A DNA stretch of 64,000 nucleotides from Rhynochetos jubatus. Its lineage: Eukaryota; Chordata; Aves; Eurypygiformes; Rhynochetidae. The notes below the pieces were generated by a model. That model worked only from the letters and a program-made list of their open reading frames with translations. It was not told the DNA's origin and made no database searches. Position 1 is the stretch's first letter. Every line of letters starts with the position of its first letter. Position numbers and translations under genes: made by a program. Shown in pieces: positions 24,599 through 36,370 of this stretch. The DNA lies in the NCBI GenBank assembly GCA_027574665.1, contig CM050654.1, forward strand, positions 42,806,722-42,870,721, in the 5' to 3' direction.

Positions 24599-25058
24599 GT
24601 TGGAGCGAGGCCAGAGGAGGCCATGAAGATGCTCCGAAGGCTGGAGCCCCTCTGCCATGGGGCCAGGCTGGGGTAGTTGGGGGGTTCAGCCTGGAGAAGG
24701 GAAGGCTCCGGGGAGACCTCAGAGCCCCTTCCAGTGCCTGGGAGGGTACAGGAGAGCTGGGGGGGCTTTTCCCAAGGGCAGGGAGTGACAGGACAAGGGG
24801 TGATGGGTTTAAATGGAAAGAGGGAGATGGAGATGGGCCATCAGGAAGGAATTCTTCCTGGAGAGGGTGGGGGGCACTGGGACAGGTTCCCAGAGAAGCT
24901 GTGGGTGCCCCACCCCTGGGAGTGTCCAAGGCCAGGCTGGATGAGGCTGGGAGCAACCTGAGCTATGGAAGGTGTCCCTGCCCATGGCAGGGGGTGGGAC
25001 TGGGTGGGCTTTAAGGTCCCTGCCAACCCAAACCACCCTAGATTCTGGGATTCTGTGA
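24599..25058 (+). mobile_element. CR1: CR1 LINE, 5'-truncated copy
   Basis: This is about 460 bp of sense CR1, from TTGGAGCGAGGCCAGAGG to the terminal GATTCTGGGATTCTGTGA. It carries the GGAGATGGAGATGGGCC variant also seen in the copies at 27081 and 62599. It is very similar by eye to the antisense copy at 27081-27541, and both stop at the same 5' point. Confidence 0.95.
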
Positions 25059-27080
25059 ACAGGCTCCTGCGGGACTCCTGCAGCTTTGCAAGAGCTGAAG
25101 CTGTGCTCGAGCCGTGCTGGTGCCCACGAGAGCCTTGCCAGGGGTTCTTGAGACAAGGCAGGAGGTTGGTGGGGGCCCACCCCTGCAGATGTCCCCTCTG
25201 CAAGAGGCAGCACCCTCGTGCAGGACCCAGAGGACTGCAGGGCCGGACAAAGCGGGTATTCTCTGCCTCGCTCTGCACCATGGTGACGGTGACGATGCCA
25301 GCGCTGGAAATACTGACTCAGGGGGTTTAATTCTCAGGGGATGTGTGTGCCTCGCCACCCACACCAGGCGCCTGTGCCTCCCCCCCCAGCAGCCCCCAGA
25401 CACAGCCCTGCAGCCCCCCATCTTCTCCTAATGCACCTCAGCTGCGGCCACATCTCCAGGTAACATCCTGCCTTTTTCCCACAGCTCCATATACTGATTT
25501 TCCCAAGTTTCCTCAGTGACAAATCCAACCCGGTGCGGGGCTGCCGCCTGCCCACTGGCACCTTGCATCTGCGATTAAATCCGTTTTCCATTTTGCCATG
25601 GAAAGTGGCAAACTCCTTACTTTGTAGAGCCAGGTGAAGCCGAGAGAAATCAAATTTACCCAGCAGTGACTCCCTCGTGAATGTAAAACTGCTTCTTGGT
25701 TTACACGGTGGACTTTTAAAGTCAAACGGTGGGGGGAATACTCTGAAATAAAGAACAAGCATGCTCCTTGGAACCAGAAACCCTGGCTGCAGTCGGCCGG
25801 TCGCCTGCTGGCTGATGACAAGGCAAAAATGCAGGTGACAGCAGCGATAGCATCGGTGGCAGTGGCACGAGCAGGGGGTTCTCATGAGGACTGTTGGCTA
25901 CCTGGCGACCACAGCCAAGTCCCAGCTGGGATTGACCCCCCCACACCCAATTTCACGTCAGTGACAGGCAGGGAAGACACCCTTGGAGCAGAACAAAGAT
26001 GGTTTTATAATTCCATTGCTCATGGGGAAACCACCAGTGTGCAAGAGAGGGAGTGGGAAAGGGTGTCTGGAGCTGGAGGACGCAGCAAGAGAGGGTGGAA
26101 GTCTCTTCCAGGAGGAAAATGCTAACACTAACCTGACTCCCTTCCCTCCTGCACCCCAGTTTTAGGATGCGCTGGGCACGTACCTGCTGTCAGATGGTCT
26201 CATGCGGTTGGCAGCCGGCTGCTCTCCGTGCCAGTGGCAGTTATCTCTAACATAGGACCAGAGGGGAACTGTTAGGATATTAAAAAGGCAGTGAAAACAC
26301 AGCATCTGCTACCCATTTTCAAGAGCACAGGTCACCCCTCCAACCTGCAATCCATCTGCGAGCAACGTCTGGCTGACACGGGCGCCCGCTTGTGCGTGGT
26401 GCAGGGGCGCGGGGTCAGGGTCGCGCTGGCAGGGACGGTAAGGGACATCTTAGCGCTTCATATTTATTCCCTCTCGGTGGCTCCACTATAAAACTTGCTC
26501 AGAGTAAAAGTCAGAGCCCAAGTTTTATGGCTGCGAACGCTGCAAACCTGACCTCATACGCGGAGAACCACGCGGCGGTCCTTCTGCGCGGTACGCTGCC
26601 AGCGGTACAGGTCTGGGAATGGGGACCAGGCACTTCCATTGCTAAGTCATGAGAGGGAAGGACACACACATTGCCCTCCTCCATCCCAGTCGGATTTGCT
26701 TTGGTGGCTGCACTCTGCGAGGGATGACTCCACTGAAGCTGACATGCAGGGAATGTCACGGCAATTTCTGCTGCCCCATGACAGAGGGACAGTGCGGACT
26801 CAGGGACAGTGTCCCTGCTCCCAGCCAGGGAAGGGGGAGCAGGAGTGGACCCAGCACAGATCCCACTGGTGCAGCTGAAGATGAGATCTGGGTTCAAAAG
26901 CAGGATTGGCACGAGGTGCAGGAATTTCTTCATGTCTCTTTTCCAAATATTCTTCAATTTATACGGAAACCTCAGCACTCTCAGTGCTGGGTGTCAGTGC
27001 TGGGTGTTGGGAAGACAACTTTGTCTAAGCCATGAGTTTCCCCAGAGCCAGCTCACACTCCTGCTCCACAAGAAGCAGCA
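25059..27080. other. Unique non-coding stretch between inverted CR1 copies
   Basis: This 2.0-kb spacer separates two opposite-facing CR1 elements. No gene is recognised. A small direct repeat (CAGTGCTGGGTGT) sits at about 26981-27007. An antisense frame of 183 codons (25334-25885) has no recognisable domain. Confidence 0.5.
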
Positions 27081-27541
27081 TAGAATCATGGAATCACAGA
27101 ATGGTTTAGGATGGGAGGGACCTTAAAGCCCCCCCAGTGCCACCCCCTGCCATGGGCAGGGACACCTTCCATAGCCCAGGGTGCTCCCAGCCTCATCCAG
27201 CCTGGCCTTGGGCACTCCCAGGGATGGGGCACCCACAGCTTCTCTGGGAACCTGTCCCAGTGCTCCCCACCCTCTGCGGGAAGAATTCCTTCCTGATGGC
27301 CCATCTCCATCTCCCTCTTTCCATTTAAACCCATCACCCCTTGTCCTGTCACTCCCTGCCCTTGGGAAAAGCCCCCCCCCCAGCTTTCCTGTAGCCCCCC
27401 AGGCACTGGAAGGGGCTCTGAGGTCTCCCCGGAGCCTTCCCTTCTCCAGGCTGAACCCCCCAACTCCCCCAGCCTGGCCCCATGGCAGAAGGGCTCCAGC
27501 CCTCGCAGCATCCCCGTGGCCTCCTCTGGCCTTGCTCCAAC
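27081..27541 (-). mobile_element. CR1: CR1 LINE, 5'-truncated copy
   Basis: This is about 460 bp of antisense CR1, from TAGAATCATGGAATCACAG (terminal octamers reversed) to the GGCCTTGCTCCAAC block. It shares the GGAGATGGAGATGGGCC variant and the 5' endpoint with the sense copy at 24599-25058. Confidence 0.95.
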
Positions 27542-29880
27542 TGGTGAAATACTTGTAGTTAGTGGTGTGAGGGACCAGTAGCTACGGAAATACTCTGTTT
27601 GGGATTTTTGCTCCCACATTTGATTTAAGTCCTGGCAGAAGGGGCAGCATTGCCCGGCCACGGCCCAGCACCCCTGGGTGCACGTCCCCATCCTTCCTAT
27701 TTCCACACGTGGTCCCCTCTGGAGCCAAAGCCGATGCAGACCCCTCTCCGTGGCCACGCCATCCCTCCTCTCCGTGACAGAGGCACGAGTGTGCCAGAGG
27801 CATGTCTGTGAGCATGACCAAGGCGTTCAGCAGGCACGGCTCTGCTCCCACCTCTTGCAGCAGGCACCGTATTTTCTTGCAAATGCTGCATAAAATCCTT
27901 GTGACGCCGACGTTTCATTTTTCCTCAAGCTGACCCGCCCGATCCTCTTGTGTGAAGGCAAAGTCGTGAAAGTTTTACTTTCAAAATAGTGGATTTTCAT
28001 CCAACAGGGTGAGAGGGATGAATTTTCTGCTGGAAGTGAAAGTTTTTATCTTTGAAAATGCTCAGTAAAATAAGGAAACCATTGTTTCAAGCAGTCTAGA
28101 CCTTTGTGTTTCAGTCCAGGATCCCAACGCAGCCGCTTTGTCAGCAGAACAGCTTGAAACCGGTTTTAACTTCATTCTGCCGAGCTGGATCCTCCCTCAT
28201 GGAGGGGATGGAAGCTGGCACAGAGGCCGGGACGCAGAGGGTCCCGTGGTCCCAGCAGCTCCCCGGGTCCAGCCCCAGGGCTTAGCCCGGCTCAGTTAGG
28301 ATCACAGCTTTGCTTTGACCCCTCCTTTTTGGGGACACACCCCTGTAATCGTCACAGGTTAACCGCTGGAAGAGGTCCCATCAATCAAAGGCTGTTCCTT
28401 GAGTTTGTGTCCCTTCCACAACACAGCGTGTGGTCAACCCCCTTCGGCAGCAGAGCCGAAAAGGAACTGTGAATGAGGGCGGAGCCGTGCCGATGGATGC
28501 GGATAAAGTGGCTTTTGTCCCCGGGAAGAGATATTTTTAAGACCATCTCATCGACCTGTCACGGTGCCCAGGCAGAGCAGGGCTTCTGCAGACCCCTTCC
28601 CCGTGGAGAGTCCCTGCGGATGCTGTGCCGGACCCTTGGCAGCTTCTGGTTGTGTACAAAGATTTAGAGCAACGTGTTGTGGGCTATGAAATCACACCAG
28701 GATCCCCTTTCCAGGCGATTCATTCTCCTGGAGGAGGGTGGGAAGGGATCTGGTTTATGTTGGTAGGACTTGAGCTTAATAGAAGAGTGAATTCAGCCTC
28801 CGTCCCACTAAATTACCCGCCGAGGGCTGAACCCTATTTTTCTTTTGAAGAAGAACAAGGGCGCTGAAATAATTTGTGGATCTGGGTTCCTAATATTAAA
28901 TAATTCTTACCATTTAAAACAGTTTTTGTAGGAAATATTTTATAGTTAGAGAAATAGTTTTTGACATTTTGGGGGGGAAAAGAACAATGGACCGTTTACA
29001 GGTCTACACAGTAGATTAATGAATCTAATTGAGTCTGTAGGGAAATGCTTCAGTTTAACTACTGGAACTAATTTATACATTCACTACATCGTAATAAGTC
29101 AATTTAAGTTTCTGGAAATAAAACTGGATATCCTGGGTATAGATTTGAACTATAAATTTCTGCAAGAAAGGAGTCTGTGTGTTCATTATACATTGTAAAA
29201 TTACCATATGGACCTGTCAACACTTCTTAGCACAGCTTTGTAATAATGTCATTTAGTTTAACATTGTAATGTGCCAACTGAATTAATGCGTGTGACACCA
29301 CGGATGCCTCCCCACCGCTGGTTCTGGGGCGGCTCCCAACTTTTCAGAGACGGGTTTTCACGCAAAGGAGTTTTCCCCGTGTGTGCACAGCTAATATCTG
29401 GCCTTCGGTGGGGCGTTGTCGGCACTAACGAGTGTCAAAGCACTGCCCAGCTACTTCCGAACTTGCAGGCATCGGGATCGGCGTGTTGCACATGCCACAA
29501 CACCCTAACGAGCGTCCGTGGGACACGGTGCTGGTGCCCCTCTTGCTTCTGCAGCCGACATCACACATTTGTCCTCTTGCTGTGGCGAATTTCTCCTCCC
29601 TTCTGCGGTTATTTACGGCTCCGCGGCTGCGCTGCCGCTCCTCCGTCAGCCACGTTGCCCATGTGAAAGGTGCCCATTGTCCGGGACTACATTAAGCTCG
29701 CCATGCTGCCCATTCCCCACTTTCTGTAACTTACTCATAATACCCTTTTCATTCAAAAACTGAAAGCCCTCGGCAGTAAACGGAGTCAGCGATGACAGCA
29801 GGGCGCTCCCATTCCCCCTCCTGAGGAGTCACATCCAGCACTGGTGCCGAAACACATTGTAAACTGGACCTCGGGCTTGT
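27542..29880. other. Unique non-coding stretch, 2.3 kb
   Basis: No gene is recognised. A pair of GTGAAAGTTTT-type sequences lies at 27967 and 28036. The block at 28860-29290 is AT-rich with many TAAT/ATTA cores. The final part is GC-mixed and leads into a minisatellite. Confidence 0.45.
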
Positions 29881-30170
29881 GGGCCACCCCCATGTCCAGC
29901 TCACTGCTGACCCAGAGGGGAGCTCTGACCCAAGGCCAGCCCCATGTCCAGCTCACTGCTGACCCAGAGGGGAGCTCTGACCCAAGGCCAGCCCCATGTC
30001 CAGCTCACTGCTGATCCAGAGGGGAGCTCCGACCCATCTGACCTAAGGCCAGCCCCATGTCCAGCTCACTGCTGACCCAGAGGGGAGCTCTGACCCAAGG
30101 CCAGCCCCAGGTCCAGCTCACTGTGGACCCAGAGGGGAACTTCAACCCATCTGACCCAAGGCCAGCCCCG
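29881..30170. repeat. 52-bp minisatellite, about five copies
   Basis: The unit contains CATGTCCAGCTCACTGCTGA and CCCAGAGGGGAGCTCTGACC. Copies begin near 29891, 29943, 29995, 30056 and 30108. The third and fifth copies contain an extra 9 bases (CATCTGACC type), so two unit lengths of 52 and 61 bp alternate. The antisense open frames across it (92 and 70 codons) simply translate the repeat. Confidence 0.93.
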
Positions 30171-31490
30171 CTGGGATGAGCGCAGCCACCCACCACAGAG
30201 CCACAGCTGCACCCATGGGCTGCACCCCCCCACAGTGGTCCCAGTCCTTGCCCGAGCTGCTGTGTGCCCACTTCCCAAAGCATGCTCCCAATCCAGGCAG
30301 CGAGGGACAGCTGGGTTAGCCCCCCTCTGTCTCCCTGCTTGCCAACTACCCCTTGTTCACGGTAAGACCCCCCAGTTCATCCCAATGGGTGAGGGGTGAT
30401 CCCGGCGATGCAGAGGCTGTGCCACCCCAGCTGCGCAGCTCACTCAGGCTGGACGGTGGGTGCAGTAAGGGTGTCCCCGTCCCCCCCCAGGGCATGTCTC
30501 CCACTTTTTCTGCTTTAGGAGAGCCCAGGACACCGCTCAGCTGCTGGAGGCCTGGGAAGAGCAGGAGCCAGCCCGCACGGTCCGTTCCAGCCAGGGCTCA
30601 CCTGTGCCCCACCTGTCATAGGGAAAGGCTGAAATTCCCGATGGTACCTGAGACCCAGGTGCCAGCTCCAGCCTGGACAGGGATCCCTGTGGTGGAAGCT
30701 GTAATGGAAACACACGTGCAGCCCTAATTACAGCAAGTCTGCAGTGAGACAGGGATTGAAGGGAAACCGCTTTTGCAGTTCTGAGGCCCAATCCTGCAGC
30801 GCCAGCCTCGTCCTGCTGCTGAGGCGGAGGGGAAATCCTCCTGAGGATGCTCCACATCAATCCAGCAGCATTTTGCCCTTTGTCCCATATTTGTTTATCT
30901 ATCTCTTCTACCTCACACCACCCCGTCTGTCAGCAGCCTTGCTGAGGTGACACTAGCGATGTCACAACCCATTACACGTGGCTGGATGAGGGGAGGTGGG
31001 CTGCTCCTTAAAGGTGGGAAAAACAAACTCTACAAACCCTGTAACTGGGCTGCAGGCACCGAAGTGTGGAGGCTTTCCGCTCTCTTCCCTCGTGATGGGC
31101 ACGAGCAGCTCGGCGGTGGATCCGGGTGCCGTGCCGGCATCCTTCCCGGCCAGCACAGCCGGCTGTGGGGGCTGCTGGCATGTACGAGCCGGAGAGATAG
31201 ACGCTGCCTGATTTCCCTCCGGGTGCAGTCTGAAAGACTATTCGAATACCTCAAAATCCTACCTCAGCGCATGAGCTGAACAGGATAATCCCCACAAATA
31301 GATAGGATTTAGGATTTGGTTCTTGGGTTCTCATCCAATTGCACAAATCTGTGCAGCCCCAGCCACGCCGGAGCTCCCGGCCGCGCGAGGAGGTGGCGAA
31401 ACGCCGGGCAAGCGCTCGGTGCCGGCTGCTCCGCACGTGTGGGATGTACCAGGGTTGCTCCGGTTTGGAACAAGCGGGGCGAAACAAGCC
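30171..31490. other. Unique non-coding stretch
   Basis: No gene or mobile element is recognised in this mixed-composition stretch. Small overlapping frames on both strands have no recognisable product. Confidence 0.45.
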
Positions 31491-31995
31491 CGTTTTTTTT
31501 GTAATTAAATATTGTAACGAAGGTTTCGCATCACTAATTGCATATTAAAATCCAGTAGTTATTTACATTTCTGCGCTCCGGTTTCTACTTAGAGCTATAA
31601 CAGTTAATGTCGCTACTTATGCAAACCTGATGGCATCTGCCTATAAAAGCGTGATTATAAAAGATTAGCGCCTTACCTATAAATTCATCTCACTAATAAG
31701 CAACGTGCATGATGATTGAAAGTCAGAGAGACTTTTGAAAGTAGTTAGATGGTTTATTTCCTTTAAAAAAAGAGTGTCTGATGACAGCGAGGCGAGTGCT
31801 CGAGGTGTCAAAAGTATTAGTGCTGCGCGACCGCTAATTCTGGAAAGAGTGATAAATAGCGGATCCTCAATTACATCTTCACTTTATTCCCCAAGTGACT
31901 TGTATTTTGGTTGATATACAGCCAATGTGATTGCAGTTCTTTCCCAAAGCAAGGAAAATGCCCTTCATGAAAGCATTATTAATTACGCGGCGCTG
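31491..31995. other. AT-rich block, candidate conserved non-coding DNA
   Basis: Sharply AT-rich unique sequence between GC-rich neighbours. It holds many TAAT/ATTA cores, a POU-like TTGCATATTAAAAT at about 31538, and scattered CpG sites. The pattern suits a regulatory element, but no single site is decisive. Confidence 0.3.
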
Positions 31996-33108
31996 TAATT
32001 GGGGGGGATGCGGGAGGAGAGGCAGCGGCTGACAGGGACAGAGGTGCCGCTGCCTCGGCCGGGGCGGGCTGTGACCCGGTAACTCCAGGAACAGCGTGAG
32101 GGCACAACACCTCGCACCGAAGTCCCTGGTTTCTCCTCCTCGGGCTGGGATGGGCAGGGTTCGGTGCAGAGGGAGAACTCGGTACCACGACAGAAGCAGC
32201 AAGCGCCACATCAGTGGGGACCGGGAGGGTTTCAGGGCGGGGGCAATGGTTGTGCCCCATGTTTCCCACGGTGTTTGCCAACAAAGTGGTGCCCGTCTCA
32301 CCCCAGGGTTTTGTCCCCAGCACCTGAGGCTGCAGGGCCACCCAGGGATGTGGATGTGCCCACAGGCCGGCTCCGGTCTCAGATTGCCCCCCTGCAGGCA
32401 GGGCATAAATGCAAGAGGGATGCTGTTGGGGACCCCCGCCCCAGTAGTCCTCTGGCCCTGGCAGCTGCACTGGGGTGATAACCTCGATGGAGAATCCCAG
32501 ATCTGGGATGGCTTTGAGCTGGTCCACATAAGCCAGTTCCACCCAGGCAGCCCTTTCTCCCCCCAGGCAGACTTTTAATGCATTCCTCACTCTTGCTCCA
32601 TCCTCCACTGTGCCCAGGCAAACCATCGCCCGCGCTGGCAGGAACACACAGCTGTTCCACACCTTCCTCCCCAGTGGGACAGCTGAGCCGGGGCTCAGGG
32701 ACACAGCTCCAGCTGAAACTGGGCTGTTTGAAAACGCCTGCTCCCTGTGTCCATAAAACAGGTTTTTCCATTTATCGTATGGTCCTTGTTCCCCTTTAAT
32801 AAACCTGTAATTGTACATGCTCACGGATATTTGCTGTGCTTCGCGCTTTGACATCTCCCACGTGAACCTTATCCAGGTTAAGAGAGGTCACTAGTCGGTA
32901 ATGATTTCCCAGGAGCCCAAAACCAGAACCTAGGGTTTTGGTTTGGAATATCTTTTTATTTAATTAACCACCGAATCGGGCAGACGGCGTTCGCTGCACA
33001 ACCTGCTGCTGCAGGAAGCACCTCAGTGTGTTTCCAACAGGAAGATTTCCCCTTCCCGCAGCGCAGCCGCCCGCTCCGCGCTCTCAGGCGGCGCCCACCG
33101 CACCAGGA
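31996..33108. other. Non-coding stretch with one long unexplained open frame
   Basis: The reverse strand is open for 291 codons from an ATG at 32854 to 31979, outside any repeat I recognise. The product has no domain I know, and the forward strand is also open over part of it (160 codons at 32096-32578). GC-rich sequence makes long frames likely by chance, so I do not call a gene. The remainder to 33108 shows nothing recognisable. Confidence 0.35.
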
Positions 33109-33208
33109 AACCTGGGCTATGGAAGGTGTCCCTGGCCATGGCAGGGGGTGGCACTGGGGGGGCTTTAAGGTCCCTCCCAACCCAACCCATCCTGTGGTTC
33201 TGTGATTC
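33109..33208 (+). mobile_element. CR1: Short CR1 LINE 3' terminus
   Basis: This is about 100 bp of sense CR1 from AACCTGGGCTATGGAAGG to CCTGTGGTTCTGTGATTCC. A pyrimidine-rich tail (TTCCCCTCTCTTTCCCTCTC) follows it. It is 5'-truncated and non-coding. Confidence 0.92.
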
Positions 33209-33504
33209 CTTTCCCCTCTCTTTCCCTCTCTCTCTTTTTAATTATGAAAATCAAGGAACCCATAATTCCCATGACAGCTGTGTCTGCATTCAGACTTAGC
33301 CATAAACTATGCAGCAAGTGCTTGGTTTGTACAAAATCATGTCCTATGACATATGTTTCTCATTATGGGGTAAATTTGCAAAAGGCGGCGGCTCAGCGCT
33401 GCTGCAGGTGCGAAGCAGAGCCGTGCATCTCCCGCTACCTGCCGCGCACCTGCAGCACGGCGCTCGGAGCACGGGGACAGAGACTCGTTTCTGCAGTGCC
33501 ACCG
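33209..33504. other. Unique non-coding stretch
   Basis: A pyrimidine-rich start is followed by mixed sequence. No gene is recognised, although a forward frame runs through here into the minisatellite. Confidence 0.45.
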
Positions 33505-33765
33505 GAGGAGCAATTCCTGCCTGCGTGCCCCTTGCACGCTCGCCCTGGGGGTTGTCTGCGTGCCCCTTGCACATTTGCCCCAAGGGTGTGTCTGTGTGCC
33601 CCTTGCACGCTCACCCTGAGGGATGTCGACGTGCCCATTACACACTCGCCCAGAGGGGACATCTGTGTGCCCATTGCACACTTACCTCGAGGGGACATCT
33701 GTGTGCCCGTTGCACGCTTGCCTCGTGGGGATGTCTGCGTGCCCCTTGCACACTCACCCGAGGGG
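33505..33765. repeat. 36-bp minisatellite, about seven copies
   Basis: The unit contains TGCGTGCCCCTTGCAC followed by an ACTCGCCC-GAGGGGAC-type half. Spacing is 35-36 bp. Because 36 is twelve codons, the forward frame spanning 33202-33918 (238 codons) shows a repeating 12-residue motif, and the antisense frame also repeats. Both strands being open and the lack of any domain outside the array argue against a gene. Confidence 0.92.
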
Positions 33766-36100
33766 ACGATTGACCCCAGCATGCCATACAAACCGGCACA
33801 GAGGTGCAGCTGGTCCCTGAGGGTGCCCAGAGCATCCCTGGCCCCTGCCCCATCCCTTCCCACCACGGTTGGGTGTTCACGGGCTGCACTGGCCCCGGAT
33901 TTGACTGTCCACATCTGAAATGGTTGTGGAAGGGGGGTGGCTTTGCCCTTGCACAGAACTGCCTGGGTCTCCTGGGGTGTCCCCAAAGTCCCAGGACTGT
34001 ACAGCAGGACTGGGAATGTTGCAGTGGGAACTGCCTCTTGATCCAGCCCCAAAACCTCCGGCTGTGCCCTGTGCTCAGGAGCAAGGGCTACAGCAGTGAC
34101 AACCTGCAGCGGCTGAAATGGGGTGTCAGGAGGGAAATGTGGGGCCGGGGGAAGGTTCGTTTTCGTGGGAGCAGTCAGAGATGGTGACAGCCCCGTGGAG
34201 CAGATGAGGGGGTCCCTGCCCTTGCCTCGCTGAGCCTGGGCCCTAAGCAGAGAGCAGTGCCAGGGCAACAAGGGCCCTGGCACCCATCCCCTCCCTCCTG
34301 CACCCTGGGCCCTGGACCCCCCAGGAGCTCAGGCTGCCCCCGCCGCGGGCTCCTGCGCAGCTCCACAGGCCTCCTCGTCTCCATCCCCAAGTAAAGAACA
34401 ATTCCTCCCCCTCCTGGCTGCTCTGATTTCATCCTTCCACAGCATCGCCTGCAGATTCCTGCTCTCCCATGGCCAAATCTTTTCATTGCAATTCCCTCCC
34501 CGCATCCACTGTCTCCATCCGAAATGCCCCGCATCATAAAACGCTTGGCAAATTTAGCAGAAGCAGAGGGAGAAGCGAATTTCCTGTTAATCAAAGTGGG
34601 TGTTGGCAAATTCCCCAGCAAGAAAAATGAAAAGTTCCTGTTTCCTTCGGAACCGTCTATCCCACCCAAAGGCAAACGCTGTGCGGACAGTTGTCACCTG
34701 AGCGTCACTGCAAGAGACGCCCCTCCTTACGAAGGATGCTCTCACTCGCCCCATGCCCTCACTCGCCCCATGCTTTCACTCAATGGCTTTTGGCCACCTG
34801 AAAATCTCGGCTTCCCCTGTGGTTTTGGGGAGAAAATAAGCCTGACAGCCATCTACCTTGCCAGAGCCCCTTGGGAGAGCCCCTTGCCACGCCAACCTTT
34901 CAGTCGTAATCTATGGATTTGAAATAAAGCAAAGGGAAACGACATATGAGATGCACAGAAGTGTGTTTTCTTGCTTATACTGTAAGATTGTGCCCTGGCT
35001 GTGAGAGCAGAGCGGCCGTTAAGTATTAACTAGACAGGTATTAGCAATAGCCCGTGTCACTGTTGTAAAGGAAATCAATGTGCAACATAAATGCAGAATC
35101 AAAAGGTCCTTCCCCTGACGGTCTCATCTTAACTAACCCCCCCATCATCTTTTACTGCTCCCCGGCCCCTTAACCCTACTTCAATTGCCCAGACAGGCAC
35201 GTTGGAGGCCAGCGCGGAGGACAGGCAGCGCGCCGTGAAGAGCGACCGGCGGTCCATACGTGGATGGGCATCTGGTCTCGTGGGTCCGCAGGCATCCCCC
35301 GGACAGGGGACAAGGGGCACAAGGCCACACATTGACCACTACCAACATCCAGCACCAAGCCGAGGTAAAGCCGATCCGTTGGACAGACGTGCAATTCGGT
35401 TTTAATGACTAAGCCACGGGGGTGTGCACCTCTCCTGGTAACCGCTCCGTGTGTTTAATTATGCTCGCTGCTAGGAAATTACATTTTCTTTCAAGGCTGA
35501 ATTTGTCTAACCTCAACTCCCAAGCACAACTTTAAGTGAAGAATGAAGATTATATTTTTAGGATGTGTGATCATTTGCTGGGAGAAAGCATACAGAACAC
35601 AGAACGTATCAGGAGAAGTTGCCTCATTAGCTTAACTTGTGCGGGCGAAGCCTTACACGCCAGCTCTGCAGTCGCTTCCCGGGGAGGGGGAGAGCCCAAT
35701 CCCGCAGGAATATTCAGCTTCTTCTGGGTTTGCAAGGGCAAAATCTAAAATCTGTGGCCCCTGTTTGCAGTATAAATGAATATATAGATTTTCCTTCAGG
35801 CCACCTGGCATGTGTATAGACAACACGTGCCCTTAAGGGATGGAAGAAAAGGAGCCATCCGTGGGAAATCACCCCCCGAGCAGCGCAGTGGGTGCACCCT
35901 GCGACGCCCGTGCTGCCCGCAGCACATCCCCATAGCTGGAGGGGCCAGGTGTGCTGGTCCTGGCCCTGCAGCCCCTCGGGGGAGGACCACTGCCTGGAGA
36001 GCAGGGTGCCAGCATCTCCCGTGCCACCGGCTGCCGAGGCGGTGACCCGCGTCCCCGGTTCTGTCCCGCTTTCCCGCACGGCGCAGCCTGCCCCCTTCCC
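33766..36100. other. Unique non-coding stretch, 2.3 kb
   Basis: No gene is recognised. AT-rich patches lie at 34960-35110 and 35400-35570. GC-rich parts give overlapping frames of up to 166 codons without a domain. Confidence 0.45.
34741..34781. repeat. 17-bp tandem repeat, 2.4 copies
   Basis: CTCACTCGCCCCATGCC is repeated head to tail with a third partial copy. Confidence 0.85.
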
Positions 36101-36370
36101 ATCCCCGAGTCTTATAATTCAATGTCAAGGGGGCTTATGTAATATTTAGGCATGTATTACACTAAATTAATCTTAACATGAAAAATCTTTTGATTACATA
36201 GTATGTTTTTGTCATTGATTGATTAATTCATTTATTCATATAGTAATGCCGTGTCCAACTCCTATTTATATTCAGTTGTAAGAGAAAGTTCCCATTCATG
36301 TCAGAGGAGATGAATTAAAATAGTTATCACCCGTATTTGCTACCCTACTATTTTGTAAGGCCCCTTTACA
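36101..36370. other. AT-rich block, candidate conserved non-coding DNA
   Basis: Strongly AT-rich sequence with clustered homeodomain-type cores (TTGATTGATTAATTCA at about 36215). It is bounded on both sides by GC-rich sequence. Regulatory function is inferred only. Confidence 0.3.
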
